64,000 nt of DNA from Malaya genurostris (taxonomy: Eukaryota > Arthropoda > Insecta > Diptera > Culicidae): the NCBI RefSeq assembly GCF_030247185.1, contig NC_080572.1:209961435-210025434 (forward strand). The letters are read 5' to 3'. Below, in pieces: positions 1 through 11,363 of the stretch. The first letter of the stretch is position 1. Each line of letters begins with the position of its first letter. The position numbers were made by a program, and so were the translations under genes. The notes beneath the pieces are model-generated. The model did not search any database and was not told the DNA's origin. It worked only from the letters and a program-made list of their open reading frames with translations.

Positions 1-540
1 GTGCAAATTTTGCTTTAAGAATGAGATTTTTATCGCAAACAAAATTTGTGATAATATTATCGAAGAATGGCATTCCATTTATTACGTTCTTTGCATTATT
101 GAATGCGTTTTTCACTGAGACGATATTTTCCACCAGACTTCGATATCTTTGACTTCGAAAATCTTCTTTCGAGAAAACGCTAGCGACATCGAAATATTTT
201 TGTAATTCTGGTAACAACTCTGCTGAAACAGTAATTTGTACAATCGAAACTAGGAGAAAAATCGAAGTTTTGTCCACCGAAGAAAACATTGACTAGAGCC
301 GCCTCCTCGTAAACTTTGGTTTTATCGAAGTGAAAATTTACCAATTCGGCCAGTACGATCAAATGCTCGTTTGCCCATCTCTATTTTTCTTGGGATTTCA
401 TAAAACTCACAAGCTTTAAAAATTTTGTGAAGAACTTTTTTCAGATTTGATTAACAAATCTGAAATAATGTTTCTTGAAATTTACGCGAAATCCGCGCCA
501 TCGCATAAAAATCTGAGAAGTCCACGAAAACTTTTAACTT
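1..540. repeat. Partial second copy of the interior and right end of the 2630-5159 element
   Basis: The start of the window aligns with about 4581-5090: both contain a stretch beginning gtgcaaattttgctt, and both later contain the cataaaactcacaagctt and gcgaaatccgcgccat motifs in the same order. The left part corresponds to the Jockey-RT-derived interior and the right part to the CGCG-rich subterminal DNA. Similarity stops near 530-540, before the terminal CAACCCTG, so this copy is truncated or interrupted. No coding potential is left. Confidence 0.7.
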
Positions 541-1418
541 GAATTCCCATTAAATTGTCACTAATCGGTCCGAAAGTCCAACGCAGTCCAGAAACATGGA
601 AGTTTTAGATAATAAGTATAATATTCAAACAATCAAACAAAATTGGAGTAAAATTTATGTTAAAGGTAAACAAAAGAAAAATCTGAATGAACTAACATCA
701 ATATTACTAATGGCATTCAATCTTAAAATGGAATCATAATTTAATTTGTTGAAGAATCCAGTTTGAGGGTCAGCCAAAAGTTGTGTGTTATGCTGATATG
801 ACCGTCGTCAGTTCATGCCGCCAAAAAACTTTTCGTGGCATAAAAAGTAATCTTCTACGCTTACTCCACGTGTACTGCGTGCCCCTCGGCTAGCATATCT
901 ACAATGTTGATCCTTGTTCAATCCATTAGAAAATCCCTGGCATGGGACAGCATAACATCATGTTAGCACAGAAAAGTGAGAGTGAAACTTTTGCTTTTGG
1001 GGAAATTTCAAGCTTTGTCCAGTTTTGCACATGTCGAAATCCTTTGCCGTCGAAACTTAGACAGAGGTTAACCTCTGTGGATGTTTTGTGTGAACAGGAT
1101 TTTGGATATTTGACAAATTTAGGATAAGCGTGCATTAACTTTTGCTGAGATTATACCGAAGCCGTTTTTTTGTCGTTTCATCGAGAAACAGGAAAATCAC
1201 AGAACTACGAAAAGGTATCACAAAGAAAAATCATCTGAGCTAACGAAATGAAATAAAATATTATTCGTTCGGGGGATATGAAATTGAATTGGTTATTCCT
1301 TTATACGGATATGACATTCGGTTCTTTCTTCCGTTCACCTTAATACAATTTTTACAATACAGAATGACTTGTGCCCTAAATTCGCTTGGCGGGAAAATTC
1401 GTAAAAGAAAAGTTTCCA
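541..1418. other. Gene-free AT-rich DNA
   Basis: No recognisable coding sequence, terminal repeat or RNA motif was seen. Short ORFs on both strands overlap at 926-1135 and have no recognisable domain. This is the flank into which retrotransposon copy A inserted. Confidence 0.5.
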
Positions 1419-1430
1419 ATCCAAGAACGT

Positions 1431-2119
1431 TCATTCAGTAATAGCCGTTCAACCGAGAAGGTTGTGTATAGAAGCGTACAGTTTAATAACGCTGGTTAGT
1501 TTACACGCGTTAAATACGACAACGGTTGAACTACAGGTAGAGACCTGTTGGCAGCAGCCGTTAAAACGTAAAATCGTGCTGCATAAGAGAGCCCTAGTGC
1601 TGGGCCAAGCTGGTGAAGGAAACAAAAAAGGGCGTTTCCCAAGCTCTACCCAGGCCACAATATACAGCCACAAGTGCTGAGCAGGAGAGTGCAAAGGCAC
1701 ATTGAAGAAGAAGAGTGCAAAGGCACACAAAAGCAGGAGAGTGCAAAAGCACACCGGTGCGAAGGCACTTCGGTGCAGAAGCATATCGGTGCGGAGCACA
1801 AGGAAGAAGGAGACAAGACAACTCGGTCTTTCCACTGCCATACAACACGCAGGTATACACCGGTGACCTGCGCTGGTTGCAGCTGGCGAAGACAAAAGTA
1901 AATCGAAAATCGAGTGGTGCTGGATGTCAGGTAGCAGTAGCATCACATCCAACAATCAGCATCCAACAAGAACATCTAGAGCAACGAGGATCTACACGGC
2001 AGTGCAACGGAGATAGACAACAATTTCAAGGTAGAAGTTTTTTCTTTTCCTTTTGATTGAGTACTGTGTAGTGTTGGTTTCATTTTTTATTTTAAAGTTT
2101 GATTAAAAATTTTAATGTG
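1431..2119 (+). promoter_or_regulatory. 5' UTR and likely internal promoter of retrotransposon copy A
   Basis: This is 689 bp between the 5' target duplication and the ORF1 ATG at 2120. It begins TCATTCAGT, which resembles the initiator of internally promoted insect non-LTR elements. From about 1683 to 1805 it contains a degenerate tandem repeat built on agtgcaaaggcacac-like units. Copy B has a shorter 479-bp 5' UTR that shares only its first part (gccgtttcaacc). Confidence 0.6.
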
Positions 2120-2629
2120 ATGGATGAATCCATGGACGTAAATCCTAGCATGAATCCTATACCCCCACGAACGAAAAAATATCAGGAGAGCTCTTCTGGG
2201 CCTTGGATAGTCTTTTTTAGACGTATATCAAAGCCATTAAACATTTACCAAATTTCTAAAGGTTTGACATCACGATACTCTTCAATCAAAGAGATCATAA
2301 AAGTAAATAACGATAAAATTCGTGTTGTGGTAAATAATTTGAAACACGCGAATGATATTGTCTCTTCGGAACATTTCATTAAAGAGTATAAAGTTTACAT
2401 ACCCTCCAAAGATGTCGAAATTGACGGTGTTGTTACCGAAGCGAGTCTTTCGGTAGATGATTTACTCAAGCATGGTGTTGGTCGTTTCAAGAACTCTATG
2501 CTTGAGGGTGTGAAAATACTGGAGTGCAAACAACTGTACTCAGTAGTTTATGAAGAGGGAAAAAAAGTTTATCGCCCATCAGACTCGTTTCGAGTGACAT
2601 TTGCCGGATCTGCGTTGCCGTCCCATGTC
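2120..2629 (+). pseudogene. ORF1 (gag-like) of copy A, 5' part
   Basis: This encodes 170 codons of the nucleic-acid-binding ORF1 protein of an I-group retrotransposon. It matches the same region of copy B throughout (for example VEIDGVVT near residue 115). I chose ATG 2120 because it is the first ATG in frame and gives the same N-terminal layout as copy B. The frame reaches TFAGSALPSHV and is then cut by the insertion at 2630; the rest of ORF1 resumes in frame at 5166. No other stop or frameshift lies in this part. ORF1 proteins coat the element RNA and assist target-primed reverse transcription. Confidence 0.88.
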
Positions 2630-5159
2630 CAGGGTTGTTACGAAAAATTTCAAAATCAAAACGCGCGAAATCCGCGCGAAGTCAAAAACTAAAACGTGCT
2701 AAATCCGCGCGAAATGTAAAACTGAAACGCGCGATGTTTGAGTGAATCGTAAGACAACCATCTTTATGCAGGTTATAATTTCCGCAGAACTTGAAAATTC
2801 ACTTAAATATAATTTAAAAATCTGCATAAGTTTGTCATATGAACGCAATAAATAAGTCCGCATACAACACGTCACTTCGAGAAATCCCATGGAAATGATT
2901 GCATTTTTATTCTACAGCTTTTTCGATGCTAAATTAATGCTTAATTAATAATTAAAAATAAAAAAATGCTTACAATTGTGATATTGACAGAAGTTAAACA
3001 GATTTCAGCAAAGATATTTTTTTTGCTTCAACATCTTGCTCGGCTAGCATTTCCTTCTTGGTAAGAAGAATTTTAAGATAGACCACATCAAGATGATCTG
3101 ATTTTCTCTTTTTATTGTTGTCAGATTTTACTCTGTATCTGTCAAACTTGTTCTCCAGCAGGCATAAACCCTTCTCATCTTTTGCATTAATAGATTAAAA
3201 TCACCCAAATGATACATCTAGTGCTTCTATAGTAACTAAATGTAAAGAAACAGTAACATAAGAAACGATTTCTTGATAACATTACGTGATAAATGAAAGT
3301 CGAAAGAATTTAAACATCAGTTAATTAGTTCCAACATAGGGAATCCGAAGAAAAAAATAGGATCGAAGATTACGACATCGAATGACAAATTGTAACAATT
3401 GCAATTACTCGGAGCAATCGATCTGCGACTGAAGTAGGTCTGCCACAAAACTAGCCTTACAAACATCTCGATGGACAAATAATAAATCGAGACCAATCAG
3501 TTTGCAGCGGTCATGGTAACGCGGTAAGTTTAAAGGATATCTCCATGGAAGACGTCGGAAAGCTAATCGGACAAATTTGCGTTGAATCGCTTCAATGCGT
3601 TGGATATCGTTTGGGTAATAAGGTGACCAGATAACCGCAGCATATTCCAGTTGAGTGAAGTGAAGCGCAATACGGAGCTTACAAGCAATGTACATCAGAG
3701 ATTTTTTTAGTAACGCGAATAATGAATCCTAATAGCTTAGAGGTTTAGAACATAATAAGCTCTATGTGCTCTTTAAAATTTAACTTTGATTCCAGAAGAA
3801 CACCCAGGTCCTTAACAAACGATGCGCGTTCGAGAACAGTTTGTGAAATATTATAGTCGAACTTGAATACAGACTTTTTGTTACTAAAAGAAATAACGGA
3901 GCATTTAGTAGCATTTAAAACCATTTTGAAATATGAAATATGAAAGTCATCGGTAAACGATAGTTTTATACACTTGATCGAAAAATTTAGATCGTTGAGA
4001 TACAATAAAATTATGAACGGTCCAAGGTGACTTCCTTGAGGAGCTGCAGAGGTAACAGCAAATGGTGAGGTTGTACAGGCTCCTATTTTCAATATCATTC
4101 CATGACCAGTTAGATCTGATCGAAGCCAATTAAAAAATAATCCGTTTAATCCCAGTCCACTTAACTTGAAGATCGTTTGTGATGATTGATTCTGTCGAAC
4201 GAAACAGCGAAATCGGTGTATATAGAATATACTTGTAGTCGTGCTTGTAAAGATCGTATGATGAAGGAAGTGTAGGTTACTAAATTTGGGGAAGTTGAAG
4301 GCTTTGGCATGGATCCATGCTGAGTCTCAGATATGTAGTCAGAGCAACTATGTATTATAAAATCCAGAACTATAATTTCAAACAGCTTCGATACAGCACA
4401 CATTGTTGTCATTGTTCACATAGAATTTCTTCCATACTTCAAGAAATATTCCAGAACGCAAAGAACAATTGAAAATGTTGGATAGTGGCACCAACAAACT
4501 GTTAGAACAATTTCTTATCACCACGAACGGAATCCCAGAACTTCTTCGTTTCTTTTCTTGTCTAACTTCGCTAAGTCTGTCGTGCAAATTTTGCTTCAAA
4601 AATGCGATTTTTATCGCACTCAAAATTTGTGACCATATTATTGAAGAAATGTTTTCACTGAAACGATATCTTCCATCAGACATCAATATCCTTGAGTGCG
4701 AAAATCTTTCGATTTCTGCATTGAAATGGGAAAACGCAATCACATATATCGAAAAGTTTTTGTAATTCCTGATAACAGCTCTGTTAAAATAGCAATTTGT
4801 CTCACTCGAGATCGAAGAGCAAAAAATCTAAATTTTGTCCACTGAACATTTTCTAGAACCGCCTTCTAGTAAATTTTGGTTTTATCAAGGTGAAACTTCA
4901 CCAATTCGGCCAGCTCGACCAATTACTGAAACGTTCGCCTATCTTTAATTTTTAGGGTTTCATAAAACTCACAAGCTTCAAAAATTTGCAAAGAACTTTT
5001 TTTTTTCGAACAAATGATTCACAAATGTGGAATGATGGTTTTTGAAATTCGCGCGAAATCCGCGCCATAGCATCAAAATCTTAGTAGAAACCGCGCTAAA
5101 TCCGCGAAAATCGCGAAATTCGCGAAAACCGCGAAATTCGCGCGACCGTAACAACCCTG
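2630..5159. mobile_element. 2.5-kb TIR-bounded element with Jockey-like RT remnant inside, inserted in ORF1 of copy A
   Basis: The insert has perfect 13-bp terminal inverted repeats, CAGGGTTGTTACG at 2630 and its complement ending at 5159, and is flanked by catgtc at 2624-2629 and 5160-5165. Subterminal DNA on both sides is rich in repeated CGCGAAAT(C)CGCGC motifs. No transposase was found. The interior (about 3400-4745) is a degraded reverse-transcriptase segment on the minus strand. A CAGGG terminus suggests hAT, but hAT elements make 8-bp duplications and only 6 bp match here, so the superfamily is open. A related copy lies at 1-540. Confidence 0.82.
3405..4745 (-). pseudogene. Degraded Jockey-like reverse transcriptase inside the TIR element
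   Basis: Read on the minus strand, consecutive broken frames follow the normal order of a Jockey/CR1-group RT. An N-terminal RT block containing GIPFVVIRNCSNSLLVPLSN lies at about 4378-4743. A block with SKLFEIIV, QHGSMP and YTDFAVSFDRINH lies at 4161-4412. The PQGSHLGP block, with TDDF in place of the usual YADD-type motif, lies at 3745-4098. The C-terminal segment with WSPYYPNDIQRIEAIQRKFVR lies at 3405-3695. Several frameshifts and stops separate them. There is no endonuclease domain and no poly-A tail, so this is a captured fragment rather than a complete insertion. Confidence 0.85.
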
Positions 5160-5165
5160 CATGTC

Positions 5166-5945
5166 TATGTCGATAAAATTCGCCTCCCTGTTCGGCTTTT
5201 TGTTCCAAATGTAATGAATTGTACGAACTGCAAAAAATTCGGACACACAGCTACTTACTGTAGTAATAAACCAAAATGTATTAAGTGTGAAGGACCTCAT
5301 AAAGATAATGATTGCAACAAGGAAATTGAAAAATGTATTTATTGTGGGGAAAGTCTTCATGAGGATATTTCAGTATGCACTGCATTTAAAGTGCACAAAG
5401 ACAAAATTAAGCTTTCTTTAAAAGCACGGTCTAAGCGCACATATGCAGAAATGCTTAAAACGGTCATTGATGTCCCCCCTTTGGAAACCGAAAACGGGTT
5501 TTCAAATCTAGAGGAAACAGAGGACTCTGACTCTGACGAAAATAGTGAAGGTAATTCGTTTATCACTACCCAAGGGTCAGTTAAGAGAAAGAAGTCTTCT
5601 TCCAAATTACCAAAAAAGACACCTAAAGTTTCATCTTCAAAAAAAGATCCCCGTGTTAAACAAAAAAAGTCAAAACCAAAGACTGTGCCTCCTGGTTTGT
5701 CAAATTCACAAACCAATCCAGGATCTAGCACAGAAAAAGGTAATAATCCTGTGGGCTCCATTTCACAGCCACCAACAGGATTACTGAAGTTTTCGGAAAT
5801 TGTTGAATGGATTTTCTCAGCATTCAATATATCTGAACCCTTAAAGACCCTCATAATGGCATTCCTTCCAATAGCTAGAAATTTTTTGAAGCAGTTATCA
5901 GCTCAATGGCCAATTGTCTTAGGTTTTGTATCTTTTGATGGATAA
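5166..5945 (+). pseudogene. ORF1 (gag-like) of copy A, 3' part with zinc knuckles
   Basis: This is the continuation of the frame interrupted at 2629; together the two parts give 429 residues. Just after the join it carries three zinc knuckles in a row: CTNCKKFGHTATYC, CIKCEGPHKDNDC and CIYCGESLHEDISVC. A Lys/Ser/Pro-rich linker and a hydrophobic C-terminal helix ending VSFDG follow. The stop TAA (5943-5945) overlaps the ORF2 start ATG at 5938 by 8 bp, the same arrangement as in copy B, which suggests coupled translation. Apart from the insertion ORF1 of copy A is open, unlike its ORF2. Confidence 0.9.
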
Positions 5946-6121
5946 TTTATCACCCGCCGCAAATGATACAATCACTGTCCTGCAGTGGAATTGTCGAAGC
6001 ATCATGCCAAAACTTGATTCATTTAAAATTTTATTGCATAGTCAAAAATGTGATGTATTTGCTTTATGCGAAACATGGCTTACTTCAAACATAGCTTTAA
6101 ATTTTAATGATTTTAACATTA
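5938..6121 (+). pseudogene. ORF2 of copy A, piece 1 (start of endonuclease domain)
   Basis: These are the first 61 codons of ORF2, starting at the ATG that overlaps the end of ORF1. The piece contains the apurinic/apyrimidinic-type endonuclease start motif LQWNCRS and the CETWLTS motif carrying the catalytic Glu. It is broken at the TA (6120-6121) used by the mariner-type insertion and resumes at 7437. Confidence 0.88.
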
Positions 6122-7434
6122 CAAGGTGAGATGAAAAAACTGCAACAAAGTAAAACGCCATAATTTTTTCATTTTTTTTTTAAATTTTATTGAATGAAAG
6201 CAAAAAATGTCGGAAATAACATCAAATTTGAGAATCGGTTTAGATTTGTTCGAATTGGCCACCTTTGGCACGAACTATGGCCTTCAAACGGCCAATGAAA
6301 CCATCACACGCTGCCCGAAAGTGGCTCTGCGGTATTTTGTCCCATTCTCGGCGAAGCGCTTGCTTGAGATGATCGACACTTTGGTATTTTTTAGTGCCAA
6401 CCTTGCTTTCCAAAATACCCCAGGCACAATAGTCCAACTGATTGGCATCCGGAGATTTTGGTGGCCATTGTGCGGTGGAAATGAAGCGAGGAACCTCATT
6501 TCTTAACCATTCTTGGGTGGCGCGTGCTGAGTGCGATGGTGCTGAGTCCTGTTGGAATGTCCAAGGTCTGCGGCCGAAATGTTTGCGTGCCCAGGGCTTC
6601 AGAACTCCCTCCAAAATATTTTCGCGATAGATTTGCGCATTTATTTTGACCCCACGGTCGATGAATACGAGCGGCGAGCGACCATCGGCTGTTATGGCGG
6701 CCCACACCATCACCATGGCCGGCTTTTGAGTTCTGGTGGCCAACCGAAGTTGCAAATTTTCAGCTGACCTCTCTGGCAAGTAAACACGATCATTTTGTTT
6801 GTTTACAAACTGCTGGATAACGAATGGTTTCTCATCGGAGAAAACCAAATTCGGCAGTTCACCACTTTCGGCCAAGCGAAGCAACTCTTTAGCTTTTTCG
6901 AGTCTAACTTTTTTTTGCGCATCAGTAAGATCTTGCACTTTTTGGAACTTCAATGGCTTTAGTCCAAGCTCATTTTTCAATATTTGCCGAATGGCATATT
7001 GCGATATGTTCAGCTCACGAGCCATTTTTCGGCCACTGCGACGCGGATTTCGTTCAATTCGCTTCTTCACTTTTCGAACCATTTCTGCCGATGTTGCTGT
7101 TTTTTTTCGTCCACTTCCTTGACGTCGGGCTACGCTACCAGTATCACGGTAACGAGCGATGGTACGAGACACAAAAGATTTATTCACTTTTAAATGCTGG
7201 AGGGCTCTAACGATAGCCACTTGTGGTTTTCCAGCCAAATGCAAAGCAATCACACTATCACACTTGAATTCCATCACAAATAACTTTTTTTCTGAAAAAT
7301 TCCCACCAAAATGCTTTTGTGCGCTTGTAAATAATATAATGAGCTGTCACTAGAATAAATCTGACAGCTGTGGGACGAGCGGTTTAGAAATGACAGCAGT
7401 CTGAAGTTGGTTGCAGTTTTTTCATCTCACCTTG
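6122..7434 (-). mobile_element. Intact Tc1/mariner-superfamily DD37D transposon
   Basis: This 1313-bp element has perfect 25-bp terminal inverted repeats beginning CAAGGTGAGATG and ending GCAAC on each side. It is flanked by a TA target duplication (6120-6121 and 7435-7436), as expected for the IS630-Tc1-mariner superfamily. A single uninterrupted transposase gene fills the interior. Removing it together with one TA restores the endonuclease frame of retrotransposon copy A. Perfect TIRs and an open gene point to a recent insertion. Confidence 0.95.
6240..7277 (-). CDS. DD37D transposase, full length
   Basis: This is a 345-residue transposase with no stop or frameshift. The N-terminal half (about 1-110) is a paired helix-turn-helix DNA-binding region with a GSGRKK linker near residue 55. 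The catalytic domain has D148 (FSDEKPF), D244 (FQQDSAPSH) and D282 (NQLDYCAWG). There are 37 residues between the second and third Asp, which is the DD37D (maT-like) spacing; classical mariner has 34. The length matches the family. Translation could start at either of the first two Met codons. The gene starts 157 bp inside the right TIR. It would act in the nucleus, cutting at the TIRs and inserting at TA. Every expected catalytic residue is present. Confidence 0.93.
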   Translation of the reverse strand: MMEFKCDSVIALHLAGKPQVAIVRALQHLKVNKSFVSRTIARYRDTGSVARRQGSGRKKTATSAEMVRKVKKRIERNPRRSGRKMARELNISQYAIRQILKNELGLKPLKFQKVQDLTDAQKKVRLEKAKELLRLAESGELPNLVFSDEKPFVIQQFVNKQNDRVYLPERSAENLQLRLATRTQKPAMVMVWAAITADGRSPLVFIDRGVKINAQIYRENILEGVLKPWARKHFGRRPWTFQQDSAPSHSARATQEWLRNEVPRFISTAQWPPKSPDANQLDYCAWGILESKVGTKKYQSVDHLKQALRREWDKIPQSHFRAACDGFIGRLKAIVRAKGGQFEQI

Positions 7435-7436
7435 TA

Positions 7437-9544
7437 TACGTCTCGATAGAGACTCTCCGTATGGTGGAGTGCTTTTGGGAATTAAGAAATGCTGTTCCTT
7501 TTATAGATTAAACATCCCTTCAACTTCTAGTATAGAAGTTGTTGCTTGCCAAATAAACATTAAAGGCAAAGATATTTGCATAGCTTCGATTTATATTCCT
7601 CCAAAAGCACAAGTTGGACAGCGACAGCTTAATGAAATGGTTGAAGCCCTTCCTGCTCCACGATTGATTCTGGGGGATTTAAATTCGCACGGAATGATGT
7701 GGGGTTCCGTTTACAATGATAGCAGATCATCTTTAATACAAAACATTTGTGACAATTTTAGCATGACGGTATTAAATATGGGTAGCATGACACGGATCCC
7801 AAGACCTCCTGCACGCCCAAGTGCATTAGATCTATCTCTTTGCTCAACATCAATTCGACTAGATTGCACCTGGAAAATATTGCCTGATTTACACGGTAGC
7901 GATCATTTACTAATCATCATCTCAATTAGCTGTAACAAATGTATTGCTAATTCAGCTAGTATTCCATATGATTTGACAAAAAATATCGACTGGATTAAAT
8001 ACCAAAGTAGAATCTCTAGTATTTTGAATTGAATTTTTCAATTGAATTCAATGGAAGAGCTCCCTCCACTTGAAGAATATGACTTCCTCATTTGTTCGAT
8101 TCTGGAGGCAGCAGAACAATCCCAAACTAAACGCTTTCCTGGGCCAACGACTAACAGAAGGCCTCCCAACCCCTGGTGGGACAAAGAGTGCTCAGAGGCT
8201 AAACTCGCAAAACAAAATGCTTGCAAGACGTTTCTAAAACGGGGAGGAGGAACTCCTCAGAATTTTGAAAAACTTATGGTTTTAGAAACCAAGTACAAGA
8301 GCATACTTCGAGCCAAAAAATGTAGCTATTGGAGACATTTTGTCGAAGGTTTGTCAAGAGAAACCTCAATGAGCACTCTTTGGAATACGGCCAGACGAAT
8401 GAGTAATCGTAACGTGGGCAATGAGAGTGATGAATACTCGAACCGATGGATATTTGACTTTGCTAGGAAAGTTTGCCCAGATTCTGTTCCTACGCAAAGC
8501 ATTATACGGGAATCTCCTCCAAATAATGGTTTTATTAATAACCCATTTTCAATGATGGAATTTTCTATAGCACTCTTGTCTTGTAACAATAACGCCCCTG
8601 GGTTGGACAGAATTAAATTCAACTTGGTGAAGAATCTGCCCGACCTCGCAAAAAGACGTTTGTTGGAATTGTTCAACAAGTTTCTTGAGCAAAATATTGT
8701 TCCGCCTGACTGGAGACAAGTGAAAGTTATCGCCATTCAAAAGCCGGGGAAACCAGCTTCCAATCACAACTCATATAGACCCATTGCGATGTTGTCCTGC
8801 ATCAGAAAATTGTTCGAAAAAATTATTCTACGACGTCTCGACACTTGGGTCGAGACGAACGGTTTGTTGTCAGATACTCAGTTTGGCTTCCGTAGAAATA
8901 AAGGGACGAATGATTGCCTTGCATTACTTTCGTCTGACATCCAAATTGCCTTCGCTCAAAAGCAACAAATGGCATCTGTATTTTTAGACATTAAAGGAGC
9001 ATTTGATTCAGTTTCCATTGATGTTCTTTCAGACAAGCTCCACCAACATGGACTTCCAGCGGTTATAAATAATTATTTGCACAACCTTTTGTCAGAGAAG
9101 TGCATGTATTTTTCACATGGTGATTTGGCAACATTCAGAATTAGCTACATGGGTCTCCCGCAAGGCTCATGCCTCAGTCCGCTCCTCTATAATTTTTACG
9201 TGAATGACATTGACAGCTGTCTAGTAACCCCATGTACACTAAGGCAATTGGCAGATGATGGCGTGGTTTCAGTTACTGGGCCCAAAGCTATTGATCTGCA
9301 TAAACCATTGTAAGATACCTTAGATAACTTGTCCGTTTGGGCTGTTCATCTTGGTATCGAATTCTCTGCGGAGAAAACAGAGTTAGTCGTCTTTTCAAGA
9401 AAGCATGATCCCGCGCAGCTTCAGCTCCATATGATGGGAAGAATGATCCAACAGGTTTTAACTTTTAAATACCTCGGGGTGTGGTTCGATTCCAAATGCA
9501 CGTGGGGAGGACACATTAGGTATCTGATAACGAAATGCCAACAA
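7437..9544 (+). pseudogene. ORF2 of copy A, piece 2 (endonuclease end to reverse transcriptase)
   Basis: This resumes ORF2 directly after the mariner insertion: codon ATA is completed by 7437-7438. It carries the rest of the endonuclease (LGDLNSHG and GSDHLLI motifs), the linker, and the reverse transcriptase with FLDIKGAFDS, GLPQGSCLSPLLYNF and LRQLADDG (the catalytic Asp pair in an LADD rather than YADD context). It is broken by TGA at 8030 and TAA at 9311; the latter replaces the CAA codon found in copy B. The frame is otherwise kept, so both are point lesions. It ends where copy B inserted (9544) and continues at 15648. Confidence 0.9.
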
Positions 9545-10023
9545 CATTGCCGTTTCAACCTTCCGAGTGAACGGACGTGCTTTGTGTTTACTGCGAAAGC
9601 GTTGAAAACCAGTGCCGTGTGTGATAAAGTGACCGGACGATCAAAACTAGATTGCTATTGTGTAATAGACAATAGTGCTTTTTCCTGTGAGAGGTTTTAT
9701 GCACATTATATACTGAAGCAGTGTATTGTTGTGAGCGGACGATCGAAACAGTACCGTTAGCCGGTGATTGTTCGATCGATCAAAACAGGCCCAGCGGTGT
9801 ACGTGATATCACTGTGCGGATTAAAAAAGAGTGTGCTTTTTCCTCTCGGAGGTTTTTTGCACACCATCGCAGCGGCGATACGCCGATCGACGAGGGCTAG
9901 GCCTTGGTGGCCCCCGTTGGATTTAAGTTAAGTATCATTATTTAGTTTTTTTTTTCCTTCCTGCATTCGACTGTTCTATTTCTCCCCGATTCACTTATTT
10001 CTGTGCGGAGGTAGCTCCGCAAC
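9545..10023 (+). promoter_or_regulatory. 5' UTR of retrotransposon copy B
   Basis: This is 479 bp between the target duplication and the ORF1 ATG. It begins cattgccgtttcaacc, resembling the 5' start of copy A. It contains repeated phrases built on gtgctttttcctctcggaggtttttgcac (two versions, about 9676-9704 and 9832-9862) and several gaacggacg/agcggacgatcgaaac motifs, that is, a degenerate internal duplication. Such elements carry their promoter in this region. Confidence 0.6.
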
Positions 10024-11363
10024 ATGTCTAGTGTAAATTCTGACCCCCCCGTTCCCGATGATCAAATGGAGACTTCCCTTGACTATAAAAAGTCTCGCAT
10101 AAAGAGCTATCCGGATGGGCTCGCACTACCGGCCGGTCCTTATGCGGTCTATTTCCGGACCAAATCGAAAGAAAAAAAATTAAATATTTTAAAAATATCG
10201 CGGGACCTGTCCTCGCGATACAATACTATAAAAAGTTTTGATAAGATACGTCCAGACAAGCTCAGGGTCCTGTTTACCAGTTCAAAACAGGCTAATGAGC
10301 TCGTTCAAAATGATCCTTTTACGCGGGAGTACCGCGTCTACGTGCCAGCTCGCGAAGTAGAAATCGACGGTGTGGTCACCGATTCGAGTTTGACTTGCGA
10401 GGACGTTCTTAAGTACGGGGTGGGCTGTTTTAAGGATCCCTCACTTAAGAATGTCAAGATACTGGATTGCAAGCGATTGCATTCAGTATCGATCGCCGGG
10501 GATGGTCCTATCCCCAATCAGACTCTTATCGTGTGACCTTCGCCGGTTCTGCTTTGCCCAACTACATCCTCTTGGACCGTGTTCGTTTGCCTGTTCGCCT
10601 ACTCGTACCCCGAGTAATGAACTGTACTAATTGCAAACAACTGGGGCATACAGCTACCCATTGCAGCAATAAGCCACGTTGTGCTAACTGTGGGGAAGCT
10701 CATGCGGACGGCTCTTGCGGTAAGGATGCTGAAAAGTGTCTCTACTGTAAGGAGGGTCCGCATGACCTCTCTGATTGTCCCGCTTACAAACTGCGAGGTG
10801 ATCGAATGAAGCGTTCCCTAAAGGAGCACTCCAAGCGTTCTTTCGCAGAGATGCTTAAAAGTGCCACCCCTCCTAAACAGACAACGAACCCATATGCCTG
10901 CTTGTCAACTGACGAGAGCGATTCTGACGACCCTTTGGAAGGTCCATCTTCGGCGGTCCCTCATAGCTGTAGGAAAAGAATAAATAAATCCTCTCATAAG
11001 CTACCTAGTAAGGGTTCGAAGGTGTCTTCCGAAGGGCTTCGAAAAGTTACAGCTAACGGGAATCGGGACACAACACCGAAGCAAAAAGCTCCTGGTCTCG
11101 GAAAACTCAATTCCGAGATGGAATTCCCACGACTTCCCGGGACTACAAAATCCCCAAGCGTCCCAGAAAATCTACCAGAGAACCAACTAGGTGCTGGACT
11201 TATCAAGTTCTCTGATGTTGTGGACTGGATTTTTACAACTTTCAATATTTCAGACCCTCTTAGAAGCATTTTAATTGCTTTCATGCCAACAGTAAAAACA
11301 TATTTGAAGCAGTTGACTGCAAATTGGCCCCTTCTCTCAGCGATTGTATCCTTCGATGGCTAA
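10024..11363 (+). pseudogene. ORF1 (gag-like, zinc-knuckle protein) of copy B with one frameshift
   Basis: This is the ORF1 protein of about 445 residues, which would package the element RNA. The first part (from ATG 10024) contains VEIDGVVTDSS. Three zinc knuckles follow from about 10618: CTNCKQLGHTATHC, CANCGEAHADGSC and CLYCKEGPHDLSDC. A basic Ser/Pro-rich linker and the C-terminal block ending VSFDG complete it. Between about 10485 and 10535 the frame shifts. Compared with copy A this stretch is 4 nt shorter, which explains the shift as a deletion and argues against programmed frameshifting. The stop TAA at 11361-11363 overlaps the ORF2 start. Confidence 0.9.

Noticed and set aside
1449..2056. 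Overlapping ORFs on both strands (up to 168 codons)
   Set aside because: They lie in the 5' UTR tandem repeat of retrotransposon copy A, differ in every frame and show no domain.
6207..7353. Several plus-strand ORFs inside the DD37D transposon
   Set aside because: Antisense shadows of the transposase gene.
10467..10536. Overlap of two ORF1 frames in copy B as programmed frameshifting
   Set aside because: Copy A reads straight through; copy B is 4 nt shorter here and has no slippery heptamer, so a deletion explains it.
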